Shown here: piece by piece, positions 44,101 to 53,394 of the stretch
Numbering within the stretch: position 1 is the stretch's first letter
How the letters are laid out: every line of letters begins with the position of its first letter
DNA from: Dimargaris cristalligena
Taxonomy: Eukaryota > Kickxellomycota > Dimargaritomycetes > Dimargaritales > Dimargaritaceae
Direction of reading: 5' to 3'
Length of the DNA: 64,000 bases
Assembly: GCA_027576995.1 (NCBI GenBank)
Contig: JANBQC010000029.1
Coordinates: 1-64,000, forward strand
Notes under the pieces: model-generated
Databases searched by the model: none
Seen by the model: only the letters and a program-made list of their open reading frames with translations
What the model was told of the DNA's origin: nothing
Translations under genes and position numbers: made by a program

Positions 44101-45485
44101 TGTGCGGTGAAACCAAGATCGCCAACAAGTCGGATAGCTGGGTGTCCATGATTCAGGTATTCGAATACTACATCTCCCATCACCAGAGCAAGGCCTTCGA
44201 GTCCGTGTTCGGTGGTGTGACGTGTTTGCCCGGTTGTTTCTGCATGTACCGTATCAAGGCCCCCAAGGGTGCCCACGGATACTGGGTCCCCATCCTGGCC
44301 AACCCGGATATCGTTGAAAACTACTCCGAGAACGTGGTGGACACCTTGCACAAGAAGAATCTGCTGCTCCTGGGTGAGGATCGTTACTTGTCTACCCTTA
44401 TGTTGCGTACCTTCCCTAAGCGTAAGATGGTGTTTGTACCCGGTGCGGTGTGCAAGACTATTGTGCCCGACGAGTTCAAGGTGCTTCTGTCGCAGCGTCG
44501 TCGCTGGATTAACTCGACGGTGCACAATCTCATGGAACTGGTGCTTGTGCGCGACTTGTGCGGTACCTTCTTCTTCTCTATGCAGTTCGTCATCTTCATG
44601 GAACTGGTGGGTACCGTCGTGCTGCCGGCTGCCATTACCTTCACCCTGTACCTGATCATTATCTCGACCTTTACCCGCCCCGTGCCCTGGCTGCCTCTGA
44701 TGTTACTGGCCATGATTCTGGGTCTACCGGCCGTGCTGATTACACTGACCAGTCGTAAAATGGTCTATGTCGGCTGGATGTTAATCTACCTGCTATCCCT
44801 ACCCGTGTGGAATTTCGTGCTGCCCGCCTACGCGTTCTGGCATTTCGACGATTTCTCCTGGGGTCAAACCCGTATGGTTGAAGGTGAAGGCAAGGAAGCC
44901 GGTCACGGTGATAAGGAGGGCGAATTCGACAGCTCGAAGATTGTCATCAAACGCTGGTGCGAATTTGAAGCGGAGAAACGGCGACGGACCACCATGTTTT
45001 TGGCCAACCAGTCGAGTAGCATGGCCAACTTGACGGGTGCCTCCGGAAGCCCCTACCCCGAAATGCCCGCTCTGCCCGAAGGAGTGCCCGTGCAGGCCAG
45101 TCCGGCCGGCTCGAGTGCCCTACCCGGATTTGCAGGTGCCGCGTTAGGTGGTGGTGATTCCAGTGCCAGTTTCGACAAGCTGGGTTATATGACGCCGCAT
45201 ATCTTAAACCGATTCTCGGCGGCGCCTAGCGCCCACGCGTCGACTTTGAACCTCAACGTCGGCGGCAGTGGGATTGGCATCGGCGGTGGATTGGGAAGCA
45301 GTCTGTACCAGAGTAGCCCGATCCGGCAAATGCCCAGCCACCAGGGCGAGTATTCGAGCAGCGAGGCTTCGCGGTCATCGGACAAATTAGGCAAAAAATC
45401 GAGTGAAGAGCCGATGCTGAGTGGGTATGCTGACCCCCCGCACCAGCACCGTGCTGGCAACCAGACCCCCCCTGGTATGATTTAA
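41121..45485 (+). CDS. chitin synthase, Chs3-like (class IV/division 2), cytochrome-b5-like domain
   Basis: Chitin synthase is a plasma-membrane enzyme that polymerises N-acetylglucosamine from UDP-GlcNAc into cell-wall chitin. The 1454-residue protein is one exon. It has a long Ser/Pro/Arg-rich cytosolic N-terminus (1-290), two membrane segments (about 295-316 and 330-352), a cytochrome-b5-like lumenal/extracellular module with V-N-G-R-V-Y-D-V-S-K-Y-V-H-P (near 375-390), a third membrane segment (about 579-605), then the family-2 glycosyltransferase core: D968-A-D970 metal-binding motif, E-D1087-R-Y-L-S and Q1125-R-R-R-W. Several membrane helices follow (about 1150-1241), ending W1247-G-Q-T-R, the hallmark of Chs3-type enzymes. 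The C-terminal 200 residues are low-complexity Ser/Gly/Pro. There is no myosin motor domain, which separates it from classes V and VII. Codon bias is strong, and the leader is long and pyrimidine-rich. Confidence 0.95.
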   Translation: MANPPPLHNNNSNNHSGPSDPRQQVYSPLAPEPRRDPEGYLSDDSDLDPRKYQFNSLNAQALEGLAPVDSGSPHLHYLTATSGSQPADGAFDHGDRPSSYFDNLRGANQAQPGEEFSDSTPTSYYRSISPTGLPPIPRAIQPEDGMEMHEIPLAGYPPPRLPPKESALSPPQYSPEARPKKSFDSVGSRLVRKLSSRSKASARQAEEGSAQALRRQRSLIRPERARPLDKNDPHYHSSLRGNVVTTPAGPASETRNRRTAANKESNMRRGRSLARRSTVKERPAKEEPKRQCPSFWVFFSWVVTFYAPPSILRCCGMPQPDIQQAWREKMALVTIIMLMMGAVGFLTFGFQQVVCGLSTQNQNYIKYDQIGMNNVIVNGRVYDVSKYVHPASSLTGDDQEPGNLLRDPSYASGMDLSFMFQTPNGNCKGLFNVPSPADAQNNVLNLFPCVINNGTVTPNPEMNAENAACHLTTASRDVLRKLPARGDQYFDFEALEGPFKDRQFIIYSGSVLDMGRLKWLVNGITPIPIFNELADPKYRGRDVSFYVGNSNMKIGRCLQEMFRVGALDTNTIGCIASEIVLYVSLIVILGVVFIKFGLAVVFGWGMGPRLGRLKKETPEERHRRIEAIEQWSDVNNHYGQPLAIRPQYTVTAAPKKSRFFPKTSRFSTYMPGEEPGRSKVVYPSVYGNEGATRQSAFISTTANSSSHSLGAVESSETMARQRRNPNGGPVPSMSGEMAAHSQEDIAGRQMAMGGSPGTEYRSDKSLQPRNPDGLTGEMPSAEDLAYTILLVTCYSEGGHGIRTTLDSLAGTYFPTSHKCLFIICDGIITGAGESVSTPDVCLSMMKDYVIHPDNVQPYSYLAIADGTKRHNMAKIYAGYYSPDENSPEEAKRHRVPMVLVVKCGSPAEANERKPGNRGKRDSQIILMSFLQHVMFDERMTELEYELFNAMWNVTGVTPDNFEIVLMVDADTKVFPDAIGQMVATMVRDPQVMGLCGETKIANKSDSWVSMIQVFEYYISHHQSKAFESVFGGVTCLPGCFCMYRIKAPKGAHGYWVPILANPDIVENYSENVVDTLHKKNLLLLGEDRYLSTLMLRTFPKRKMVFVPGAVCKTIVPDEFKVLLSQRRRWINSTVHNLMELVLVRDLCGTFFFSMQFVIFMELVGTVVLPAAITFTLYLIIISTFTRPVPWLPLMLLAMILGLPAVLITLTSRKMVYVGWMLIYLLSLPVWNFVLPAYAFWHFDDFSWGQTRMVEGEGKEAGHGDKEGEFDSSKIVIKRWCEFEAEKRRRTTMFLANQSSSMANLTGASGSPYPEMPALPEGVPVQASPAGSSALPGFAGAALGGGDSSASFDKLGYMTPHILNRFSAAPSAHASTLNLNVGGSGIGIGGGLGSSLYQSSPIRQMPSHQGEYSSSEASRSSDKLGKKSSEEPMLSGYADPPHQHRAGNQTPPGMI

Positions 45486-47510
45486 TTGTTGGGCTTTACT
45501 CTTCCACTCTCCATTTTATTTTTAATGACGAGGCTTCCCCCCCCCCCTCGGCCCCCTTCCGCACAAATTGAAAAATCCGAAATAATCATCTTTTTATATA
45601 GTCATCTCCATCCTTTTTTACTACTTTTTATTAATATTATAATATCCCCTATCACCTCCATTATAATGCTCTTGTCATCATCATCGCGGTTCCCTCTATT
45701 TTGTTCTCATTCACCTTCCCATTAATCAGAAATACAAATCTCGGTCCCTATTTACCCTGGTCCATTTTTTTAGAGTGGTCTGTAGCACGCCGCTTCATAC
45801 ATGGGGGTATACCCACCCACCCGCCTATTCCCAGTTGAGAAGGTGTGTGTGTCAGACTATTTAGCTAAATGATTTTCGAGCGACCCTGAGGTGCCATACG
45901 TTTATTGGGACATCGTACTTGAGAGGAGAATCCGAACAATCGCCTAATTTTTAAAAACTTTTTCCCCTTCAGCATCACCTTTCAAAGGACCGTTTCCCAT
46001 TTTCCGTCTAGTAAATGACAAGTAATTCCAAAAATCATTAGGGACGTCCCTGGATTTAGTCGGCGATATATTGGGGGAGTTGTAATCATCCAGCTGCATA
46101 ACATATACGATCTGTTTGATGTAATCGGGTTTACAGGTTAAATCCGACTTTTCCCCCCGTTATAGGCCTATGTATACTTGTCTCTATTAATGGATTTTGC
46201 GTGGTACTGCCTGGTTGGACTTCGCCCATATTATTTAACATCGTAAACGGCCATCGTGTAGAAGTGGTGGGGACTCTAACTAGGCAACGCAAACGGATGC
46301 ACACCGAATCACCTTATGTAAGGGCGTAGTTTTTACCAGCATTCCAATTGGAGCGGTGAACTATTTCACCTATCCCACAATAGACGCGGTCCGGACATTG
46401 GTTGTATAAGAAGTCGGTGTATCTCGGCGAATAAGTGGATTCCTTGTCCAACTGATTAATACATATTTTGGGGGTGTCGCGACTTTTTTTTAATAAAGAG
46501 TTGAACTTTTAATGGCATCACCAAGAGAAACGATCAGGAGAGCAACTGACTTGCTTGTTAGAAGGAGTCACTAAGGCCACCATTGTATCTACTTATCGGA
46601 CCTATCGCCGAGGGCGAGTGTGGTTTGACGAGCTCATCTAAATGGGGACATTCTATTGTTTTTTTTGAATCATTCCTTATGAATGATACACCTATTTTTT
46701 TAAAAGAAAAACACCAAATTACTCTAGTACAGAACAGCCTGGCGGTCCACTGGTTATAATATATGTTAACATTAACCTCTGCTATACTATACTGAAGCGG
46801 GTTGCCGGGTCTTCCGAAAATCAGTTGGGTGGCAGCGATGGGGAAGGTGCCGGATAAACGATTCCCCCCAAAACTACTCAACTGCTAACAACGACATATC
46901 CGCTTAATCAGCGTCAATGACTAAGGCCAAAATGTAAATAGCGACCGTTTGACAGATGTCCCCTCTCTTCTAATTTTTACCGATTCCATTGGAGAGCCAC
47001 TAACCAAAATCCAACCCGGTGTATATGTCCTACCACCACCTATAGCCATTTCGTTTAGGGGCTGTAAACATGTTGTTTTACAGGTTAAAAGAATACGATG
47101 GAGTGAGGGAGGGGGGTGGACACTAGTCCTCTCTGTATTATTGAATTGCCCCACTTGATTTAGCTCTCTCTCCTTCGCCAACTTACGCCATTTTTTATTA
47201 ATATTATTTATGTATACTACAAAAATCGGGTTGTTTCAATTAGATAGCCGATGTCCTAGGTATCAAATGATCCTCTTTTCCACCCAATTAAGCCAATACG
47301 GCGGCACCATGGGCTGTGACTGAAAAGTGAACTCAGTGGTGATACAGAGACATTCCCCTAGTACCACAGGACTCTAGGCCTGTTCATATATTCTTTTCGA
47401 TTATCCCATTCGCTGCCTTTTCGCTTCTCAACTCTCTCTATAAAAAAATGGGTCAAGGGGGGGGATATAGGGGAGTGGGGGGGGGAGCACTATTTATTAG
47501 CGGACCAGTA
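45486..47510. other. chitin synthase 3' flank, nothing else supported
   Basis: Pyrimidine-rich 3' flank for about 250 bases, then AT-rich spacer. The next gene is convergent. The frame 46558-46881 (minus) has no motif. A G-rich run lies at 47457-47488. Confidence 0.5.
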
Positions 47511-48960
47511 TCACCAATCACTGGGAAGGTCGTAAGCAACTACCTCAGAATTGGATATATAAAACCGGTACACTAATTGGCCATTGTGGTCGAGGTCAAT
47601 CGCCCCCCGATTAAAGAACCCATCCGAGCAGCGTTGTGGGTCAGCGGGTGATAGGTCCGGTTTAAGAACACGCAGGGAGTAGGCGGCTTTCCGCCATCCC
47701 CAGTGGTCCATGCACGCAATAGTTTGGGCCAGCACGTAGGGATGGTTCTCCTTCAGTCGAGTTCCCAAGTCCCGCACCAGGGATTCATTCCGGTAGAGCG
47801 CCGCCACGGTCAATGCGTACCGGGCTGTCGGGTGCATTAGGGAGGGCAAACCAATGAACATTTCCTGGTGGCGAACCCAGTCGGCCCAACCGCCCGTGCG
47901 GGCCAGCGGTAGTAGCGTGGTATAGAGCAGGGCGTCCCCGTAGTAATCCTTGAGCGCGAGCTCCACCTGTTGGGAGGCCGTGGGGCGAATGGGTGCGGTG
48001 ATCCACCCAATCTGAACCAAAGGTAAGGCAGTGAGTAGTTCGGCAAAAGGGGGGTAGCTGAGTGGGATTAACTGAGGAGAAATTTTAAGCCGGCGGTACA
48101 GGGCCTGCTGAAAGGCTAGACTGCGGCTATAATGGATTAAGGCTTGCAGATGGTTCGTGTGGTCGGGGCGGGTCAGATACTGTAAGGGGAAAAAGGCTTG
48201 GGCCATGTTTGGGTCGCTGCTATCCAGCGAATCCAAGGTCACGGTACGGGCCCCGGCGTGGATGCGGGCGAGCTCGGGCTGAAACACGGCCCACCCCGCT
48301 CGGATATCGGGGTGTTGGTGGGTCAAGGCATCGGCCAACGGAGAATGGTGTGGTGGCCGGGACTGGCCCTGTTTATCCTTGGAATAGTCGGCCAATCGGT
48401 CGTGAATGTATTTGATAAACGTGGGTTCTATTAGCCCTTCAAAAAGGGAGTAGGTATCCTCTAGAATTTGGTCTGCCTCGGCGTCCTTCAGACCATGTAG
48501 AGGCTTGTCTTGGAGGGCCTCGAGGGCTTTAATGGCCTGCGGTGAAGGAATTCCGGTGGGTGGAGTGGGAGGCAGCATCCCAATGATATGGTACATAAAA
48601 TATACAATTGTTAAATTAGTATAGATAGCCTTTTGCTTCGATAGTCCTACGGTTTGTTGGGATAGCCGCTTGGCCCATAGTTATTGATTAACCGGGCATT
48701 CAAATAGGGCAGTGTAGGGGGAGGATTAGGTTGTCATTTACCTTTTGGTGTCGGTCGATACGGGTGTTGATGATGTCTTGTTTCCATAGGGAGCACACTT
48801 GAGCATGGCCGAACTGTTCTGCAAACGAACTGGCCTTTGCCAGAATGCTAAACAGAAGCTCATTGGGAAGTGCGGCTGAATAGACAAGGCTGGTGGCCAT
48901 TGCCAACAAAACGGCGGCACTGGCCAACCCGTGGGCGGTCGTGGGTGTCCAGCACTTCAT
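47511..48960 (-). CDS. secreted-looking protein with F-box-like N-terminal motif, 2 exons
   Basis: I do not recognise the family as a whole. Exon 1 is 48960-48742 and exon 2 is 48536-47511, joined in phase 0 (GTAAAT donor; CACCGCAG acceptor), giving 414 residues. The first 29 residues have a hydrophobic core and an A-x-A-like end (V-Y-S-A-A), reading as a signal peptide. Right after it comes L31-P-N-E-L-L-F-S-I-L, then V-C-S-L-W-K-Q-D-I-I at 55-64, a spacing and composition very like an F-box. The rest is helical-looking, with an Arg/Tyr/Leu-rich C-terminal part. F-box proteins normally act in the cytosol, so either the hydrophobic start is not a signal peptide or this is an exported relative. 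An upstream non-ATG extension is possible but unnecessary. Confidence 0.65.
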
Positions 48961-50529
48961 GGTATAGGTCAATTGCTGGGCCTCCTGCTGCTGCCAATAA
49001 AACGTGATTATACAACGGATAAGTCTATAGTTAAAATGGTGCTCGAATGTCCATTTGGTGGTATTAGTGGTAGGGGTATGGGTAGGTATGACGACGTAGC
49101 AGTAGGGGAAGGGGGGGTACTAAACGAGAAATGGGAGCGTCTTGTCTTCATATATATATATATATATATATATAAGTCCTGTCCTGTTGTGCTGAAATGT
49201 ATTTATTTTCGCTGGTTTATGAGCACACTAAGGCGCACGTCAAATAAGGCACATCGAGGCTGCTGTGGTCAGCCTGTGGTGACACATGTCCAACTGGCTT
49301 ATATATTGCTGGGAGTGAGGCTGGTGCGTCGAGGCCGCTTGGGCCTAATGGCCAGAAGTGCTAACGGACCATCGACAATTACCTGTAGCCACTAACCGGA
49401 CGGGGGTGTATATTTAGGTCTAATTGTATTTTTTCGGGTAAAGTGTTCATTAGGGGGAAATGTCGCACCTATTTCGATTAGACACTGCTATCACTTGGTT
49501 TAAATACCGCGGCCACTGTCTTACAGGCTGCGTGCCCTTGGAACCATTCCCAAGTTGTGTAACTAAATTAGGCACCCACTCAACTTCATTCCACGAACGG
49601 GTCAAATAACCTGGGCTAGGAAAAGGTGTTTATGGGTCAACGTTGCCCACTTCCCCTTGGGGAAGCATACGAGGGGCTCCACTGATGTCAAAAAGAAGCC
49701 CTTTGCTAAATAGCCGCTTAAAACCACCGTGTCGCGGGGGTGCAGCACACCGGGTTCTGCACATGGTGGTGGGAGGGGGGATATTACTCCTTTTAATGGG
49801 TATTGACCGCCAAGGTGACAGGGTAGTCCCGCCACTCTATGGAATCGGAGTTTGTGACGTGTGGTGTGGTGGGGTCCATTAGCGGTGGTTTCAACTAATA
49901 AAGGTGGAAATCGATTTACGGAAGTCGGATTCCCCTCCGTCCAGAAATCTCCACCAGGGTTAGCGATAGCTCCCTTCCACAGGATCGGCGCGTCCTTCTG
50001 GTACGATACGGTGCTTATTGGCTTATCCGATGACTTGGTTGGTTAGGCCCATCAGCTGCGCTCCCTTGTCGTAGTAATTGGGAGCCAGCTGGCTCATTTA
50101 ATTAATTAGCCGGTGGTTGACTAGGTAGGAATTGGGAATAATAACTACTACTATACCACGCGGATTAGCCACCGCTGCTAGCAATTCCTTATTAATTAGC
50201 AGACCTCCCAGGCGGCGCTAAAGAGAGTGTTCGATCAATGGAACCTGGTCGGCATTCTCTGTATCAATACAACGTGGTCGGGTGGCCCCATCAAGCGTAA
50301 ACAACCGGCCAAGGAACGCTATGCCACCTCCCTTCTTCCAGGTTCCGTAGCCAACCCCTTCCATTATTCGTTAGGCTGTGGGATGTTTCGGCCGCGTAAA
50401 GAAGCCCAAGTATCGGTATAGGTTAAAAATAGCCCCACCGTCACTATTTAGGCCACAGCCCCACGTCCCCTGAACCAGGCAACACCTGTCTTGTTCTTTT
50501 CACTTTTCCCTCTTTCCTCCCACACCACC
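48961..50529. other. divergent upstream regions with a TA microsatellite
   Basis: 1.57 kb between head-to-head genes. It holds a (TA)n run at 49150-49175 and, before the aminopeptidase, a pyrimidine-rich leader ending CCCACACCACC at the ATG. No supported gene lies inside; frames on both strands are short and overlap. Confidence 0.5.
49150..49175. repeat. (TA)n microsatellite
   Basis: A run of about twelve TA units. Confidence 0.9.
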
Positions 50530-53394
50530 ATGGCTGCCCCGCCTTATAAACCCCGCAAGGAGCCCGCGACCTTGCCTGCCTTTACCCCGCGCTTTCTCCT
50601 TTCCGCCGCTTTCCTGCTCCTCTTCAGCGCCCTCCTTTACTTCGTTGACCTCCCCACTCCGCCGCCTATCCCGGCGAACCTCCGTGACTTGTTCTTTTCC
50701 CCGTTCTCTACTACCACAATTACCAGTATGCCCGCTCTCGACCGCGAGGTGCTGCCCACCAACGTCCGTCCCATCCACTATGACCTGCAGCTCACCCCCG
50801 ATCTGGACAAGCTGGTGTTCGACGGTACCGTGGCCGTCAAGCTGGAGGTACTGGAAGCTACCAGCACCATCACCCTGAACGCCGAGGACCTGAAGATCAC
50901 CGCCGCCTACATTCTGCAGGATGTCGCCAAAACCGAACAGAAATTGGCCTCCAACTCCATCGCCTACCAGGCCGACACCCAGTCCGCCTCCATCGCCTTC
51001 GCCCAGGGCCTGCCCGCCAACTCCACCATCACCCTCGTCCTGCACTTCACCGGAGTTCTGAACGACCTGATGGCCGGCTTCTACCGCAGCAGTTACACCA
51101 ACGATAAGGGTGAGAAGCGCAACCTGGCCGTGACTCAGTTTGAGCCTACCGACGCCCGCCGGGCCTTCCCCTGCTGGGACGAACCGTCCCTCAAGGCTAC
51201 CTTCGACGTGACCCTGAACGTGCCCGCCGATTTGACCGCTCTCTCCAATATGAACGTGGTCTCGGAGACCCCCCTGGAGGACCTTGCTCGCTCTTACAAG
51301 CAGGTCAAATTCGCCACTACCCCCATCATGTCCACCTACCTCCTGGCCTTTGTCGTGGGCGATCTCGAATACATCGAGACCCACACCGCCGAACGACCCA
51401 ATGAATCCCCCATCAAGTGCCGCGTCTACACCCTCAAGGGCCTCAAGGAACAGGGCCGCTTCGCCCTGGATGTGGCCGCCCGGACCTTGGACGTGCTGGC
51501 CGATACCTTCGATATCCCCTACCCCCTCCCCAAGCTAGACCTGGTGGCCATTCCCGATTTTGAGGCCGGCGCTATGGAAAACTGGGGTTTGGTCACCTAC
51601 CGGACTTCCGCCCTCCTCTTCGACGAGAAGAGCAGTACCACTCAGGCCAAGCAGTACGTGGCCTACGTGATTGCCCACGAGAACTCCCACCAGTGGTTCG
51701 GCAATCTGTGTACCATGGAGTGGTGGAGCGACCTGTGGCTGAATGAAGGGTTCGCCACCTGGGTGGGCAACTACGCCGTCGATAAGCTGTTCCCCGAATG
51801 GAACGTCTGGACCAGTTTCGTTATGGAAGAGTTCCAGCGTGGCCTCAGCCTGGATGCCATGCGCAGTTCCCACCCCATCGAAGTGGACGTGCGTCGCGCC
51901 TCCGAAATTTCCCAAATCTTCGACGCCATCAGCTACTCCAAGGGAGCGAGCGTCATCCGGATGCTGAGCTCCTACCTCGGCGAAGACGTGTTCCTGGCGG
52001 GAGTGCGCGCTTACCTGAAGAAACACATGTACAAGAACGCCAGCACCCGTGATCTGTGGCAGGCCCTGTCCGAGACCTCGGGCCAGGAAGTCAGCCACTT
52101 CATGGAGCTGTGGACCCGCCACGTGGGCTATCCCGTGGTGTCCGTTAATGAGGAACCGGCCCCGGCTACTGGTACCGCCGCTACCCGCCAGATCAAGGTG
52201 ACCCAGTCCCGCTTCCTGTCGACCGGCGATGTCAAGCCCGAGGATGACCAGGTCGAATGGTGGGTCCCCCTCAGTGTCGTGCACTCGGAGCAACCCAAAA
52301 CCCCGTCCCACGACATCTTGACCCAGAAGCAGGGCACCTTCTCCATCCCCGCCTCAGCCTCCTACTATATCCTCAACTACCAGCAGACCGGTGTCTACCG
52401 GGTACACTACCCCCTGTCCGCCATTGAGGCCCTGGGTCGCTTGATGGAAGCGGACCGCAGCGCCCTCACCACGATTGACCGATTAGGTATCGTGGCCGAT
52501 GCCGCCTCCTTGAACCCCCCCGGTATCAGCCCCACCACCGACTTTTTGACCCTGCTTAAGTCCTACGAAGCCGAACCCGAATTCGTTATTTGGAGCGAAA
52601 TCTCGCTTCGTCTGTCCGAAATCAGCTCCCTGCTCTACCAGCAGCCCGAATCCGTGCGGGACCACTTCAAGGCCTTCGTTCGCCGTCTGTTCCGTCAACA
52701 GCACCAGCGGTTGGGTTGGGAATACCCCGAAGGGGAGGATCCCTACCTGGCCCGTCTGCGCTCCCTCGTCATTTTGCGGTTAGGCCTGGCGGACGATGCC
52801 GAAGTCCTGACCGAAGCCCGGCGCCAGTTCCAGCTCTTCTTTGAGCAAAACAACGAGTCGGCCGTACCCCCCAACCTGCGGACCGCCGTCTTCAACACCG
52901 TCATTGGCCACGGCGGCGCGGCCGAACTCAAGCACGTGATGAAATTCTACGAGTCCGCGACCGTGGTGGACCAGAAGAACCTGGCCCTGAGCGCCATTGG
53001 CGCAGTGCGGGAACCCGCTTTGATTACCCAGGTCCTGGACTACGCCATCTCGGACAAGGTGCGCAACCAGGACATGCACATCCTCCTCAACAGCCTAGGT
53101 AGCAACACGGTGGCCCGTCACCAGGCCTGGGCCTTTGTGAAGCAGCACTGGTCCCTCTTCGTCGAACGGTACAAGGCTAGCATGATGTACCTCGGTACCG
53201 TCGCCAAGGTGGTGGCTCAGACCTTCTCCACCCCCGACATGGCCGCGGAGGTGGAAAAGTTCTTCAGCGATAAGGACATTTCCAAGATTAACCGCGCCGT
53301 GAATCAGACCTTGGAGAAAATCCGTCTGAACTCGGCTTGGTTGGCCCGCGATAAGGATGCCATTGCCAAGTGGCTGGGCGAGAATGCGCCTTAA
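50530..53394 (+). CDS. M1-family zinc aminopeptidase with N-terminal membrane anchor
   Basis: M1 aminopeptidases remove N-terminal residues from peptides (Aap1/Ape2/puromycin-sensitive type). The 954-residue protein is one exon. A short basic head (K-P-R-K) and a hydrophobic segment at 22-39 make a type II signal anchor. From about residue 70 come the M1 blocks: V-L-P-T-N-V-R-P-I-H-Y-D-L, F-P-C-W-D-E-P, the exopeptidase motif G347-A-M-E-N351, the zinc motif H383-E-N-S-H387 with third ligand E406 in W-L-N-E-G, and an ERAP1-like C-terminal helical domain. HENSH satisfies HExxH, but the usual form in this branch is HELAH. A second Met at residue 67 lies directly before the conserved domain, so a shorter cytosolic form could be made by initiation there. 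I prefer the ATG at 50530, which has a typical leader; an in-frame upstream ATG at 50491 is weaker. Confidence 0.93.
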   Translation: MAAPPYKPRKEPATLPAFTPRFLLSAAFLLLFSALLYFVDLPTPPPIPANLRDLFFSPFSTTTITSMPALDREVLPTNVRPIHYDLQLTPDLDKLVFDGTVAVKLEVLEATSTITLNAEDLKITAAYILQDVAKTEQKLASNSIAYQADTQSASIAFAQGLPANSTITLVLHFTGVLNDLMAGFYRSSYTNDKGEKRNLAVTQFEPTDARRAFPCWDEPSLKATFDVTLNVPADLTALSNMNVVSETPLEDLARSYKQVKFATTPIMSTYLLAFVVGDLEYIETHTAERPNESPIKCRVYTLKGLKEQGRFALDVAARTLDVLADTFDIPYPLPKLDLVAIPDFEAGAMENWGLVTYRTSALLFDEKSSTTQAKQYVAYVIAHENSHQWFGNLCTMEWWSDLWLNEGFATWVGNYAVDKLFPEWNVWTSFVMEEFQRGLSLDAMRSSHPIEVDVRRASEISQIFDAISYSKGASVIRMLSSYLGEDVFLAGVRAYLKKHMYKNASTRDLWQALSETSGQEVSHFMELWTRHVGYPVVSVNEEPAPATGTAATRQIKVTQSRFLSTGDVKPEDDQVEWWVPLSVVHSEQPKTPSHDILTQKQGTFSIPASASYYILNYQQTGVYRVHYPLSAIEALGRLMEADRSALTTIDRLGIVADAASLNPPGISPTTDFLTLLKSYEAEPEFVIWSEISLRLSEISSLLYQQPESVRDHFKAFVRRLFRQQHQRLGWEYPEGEDPYLARLRSLVILRLGLADDAEVLTEARRQFQLFFEQNNESAVPPNLRTAVFNTVIGHGGAAELKHVMKFYESATVVDQKNLALSAIGAVREPALITQVLDYAISDKVRNQDMHILLNSLGSNTVARHQAWAFVKQHWSLFVERYKASMMYLGTVAKVVAQTFSTPDMAAEVEKFFSDKDISKINRAVNQTLEKIRLNSAWLARDKDAIAKWLGENAP

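Noticed and set aside
43245..44525. A 426-codon open frame antisense to the chitin synthase
   Set aside because: It is a shadow of the GC-rich coding strand: low-complexity His/Gly/Val composition, no domain, and full overlap with the conserved catalytic core.
51535..52311. A 258-codon frame antisense to the aminopeptidase
   Set aside because: A shadow frame over the conserved HExxH region with no leader or motif.
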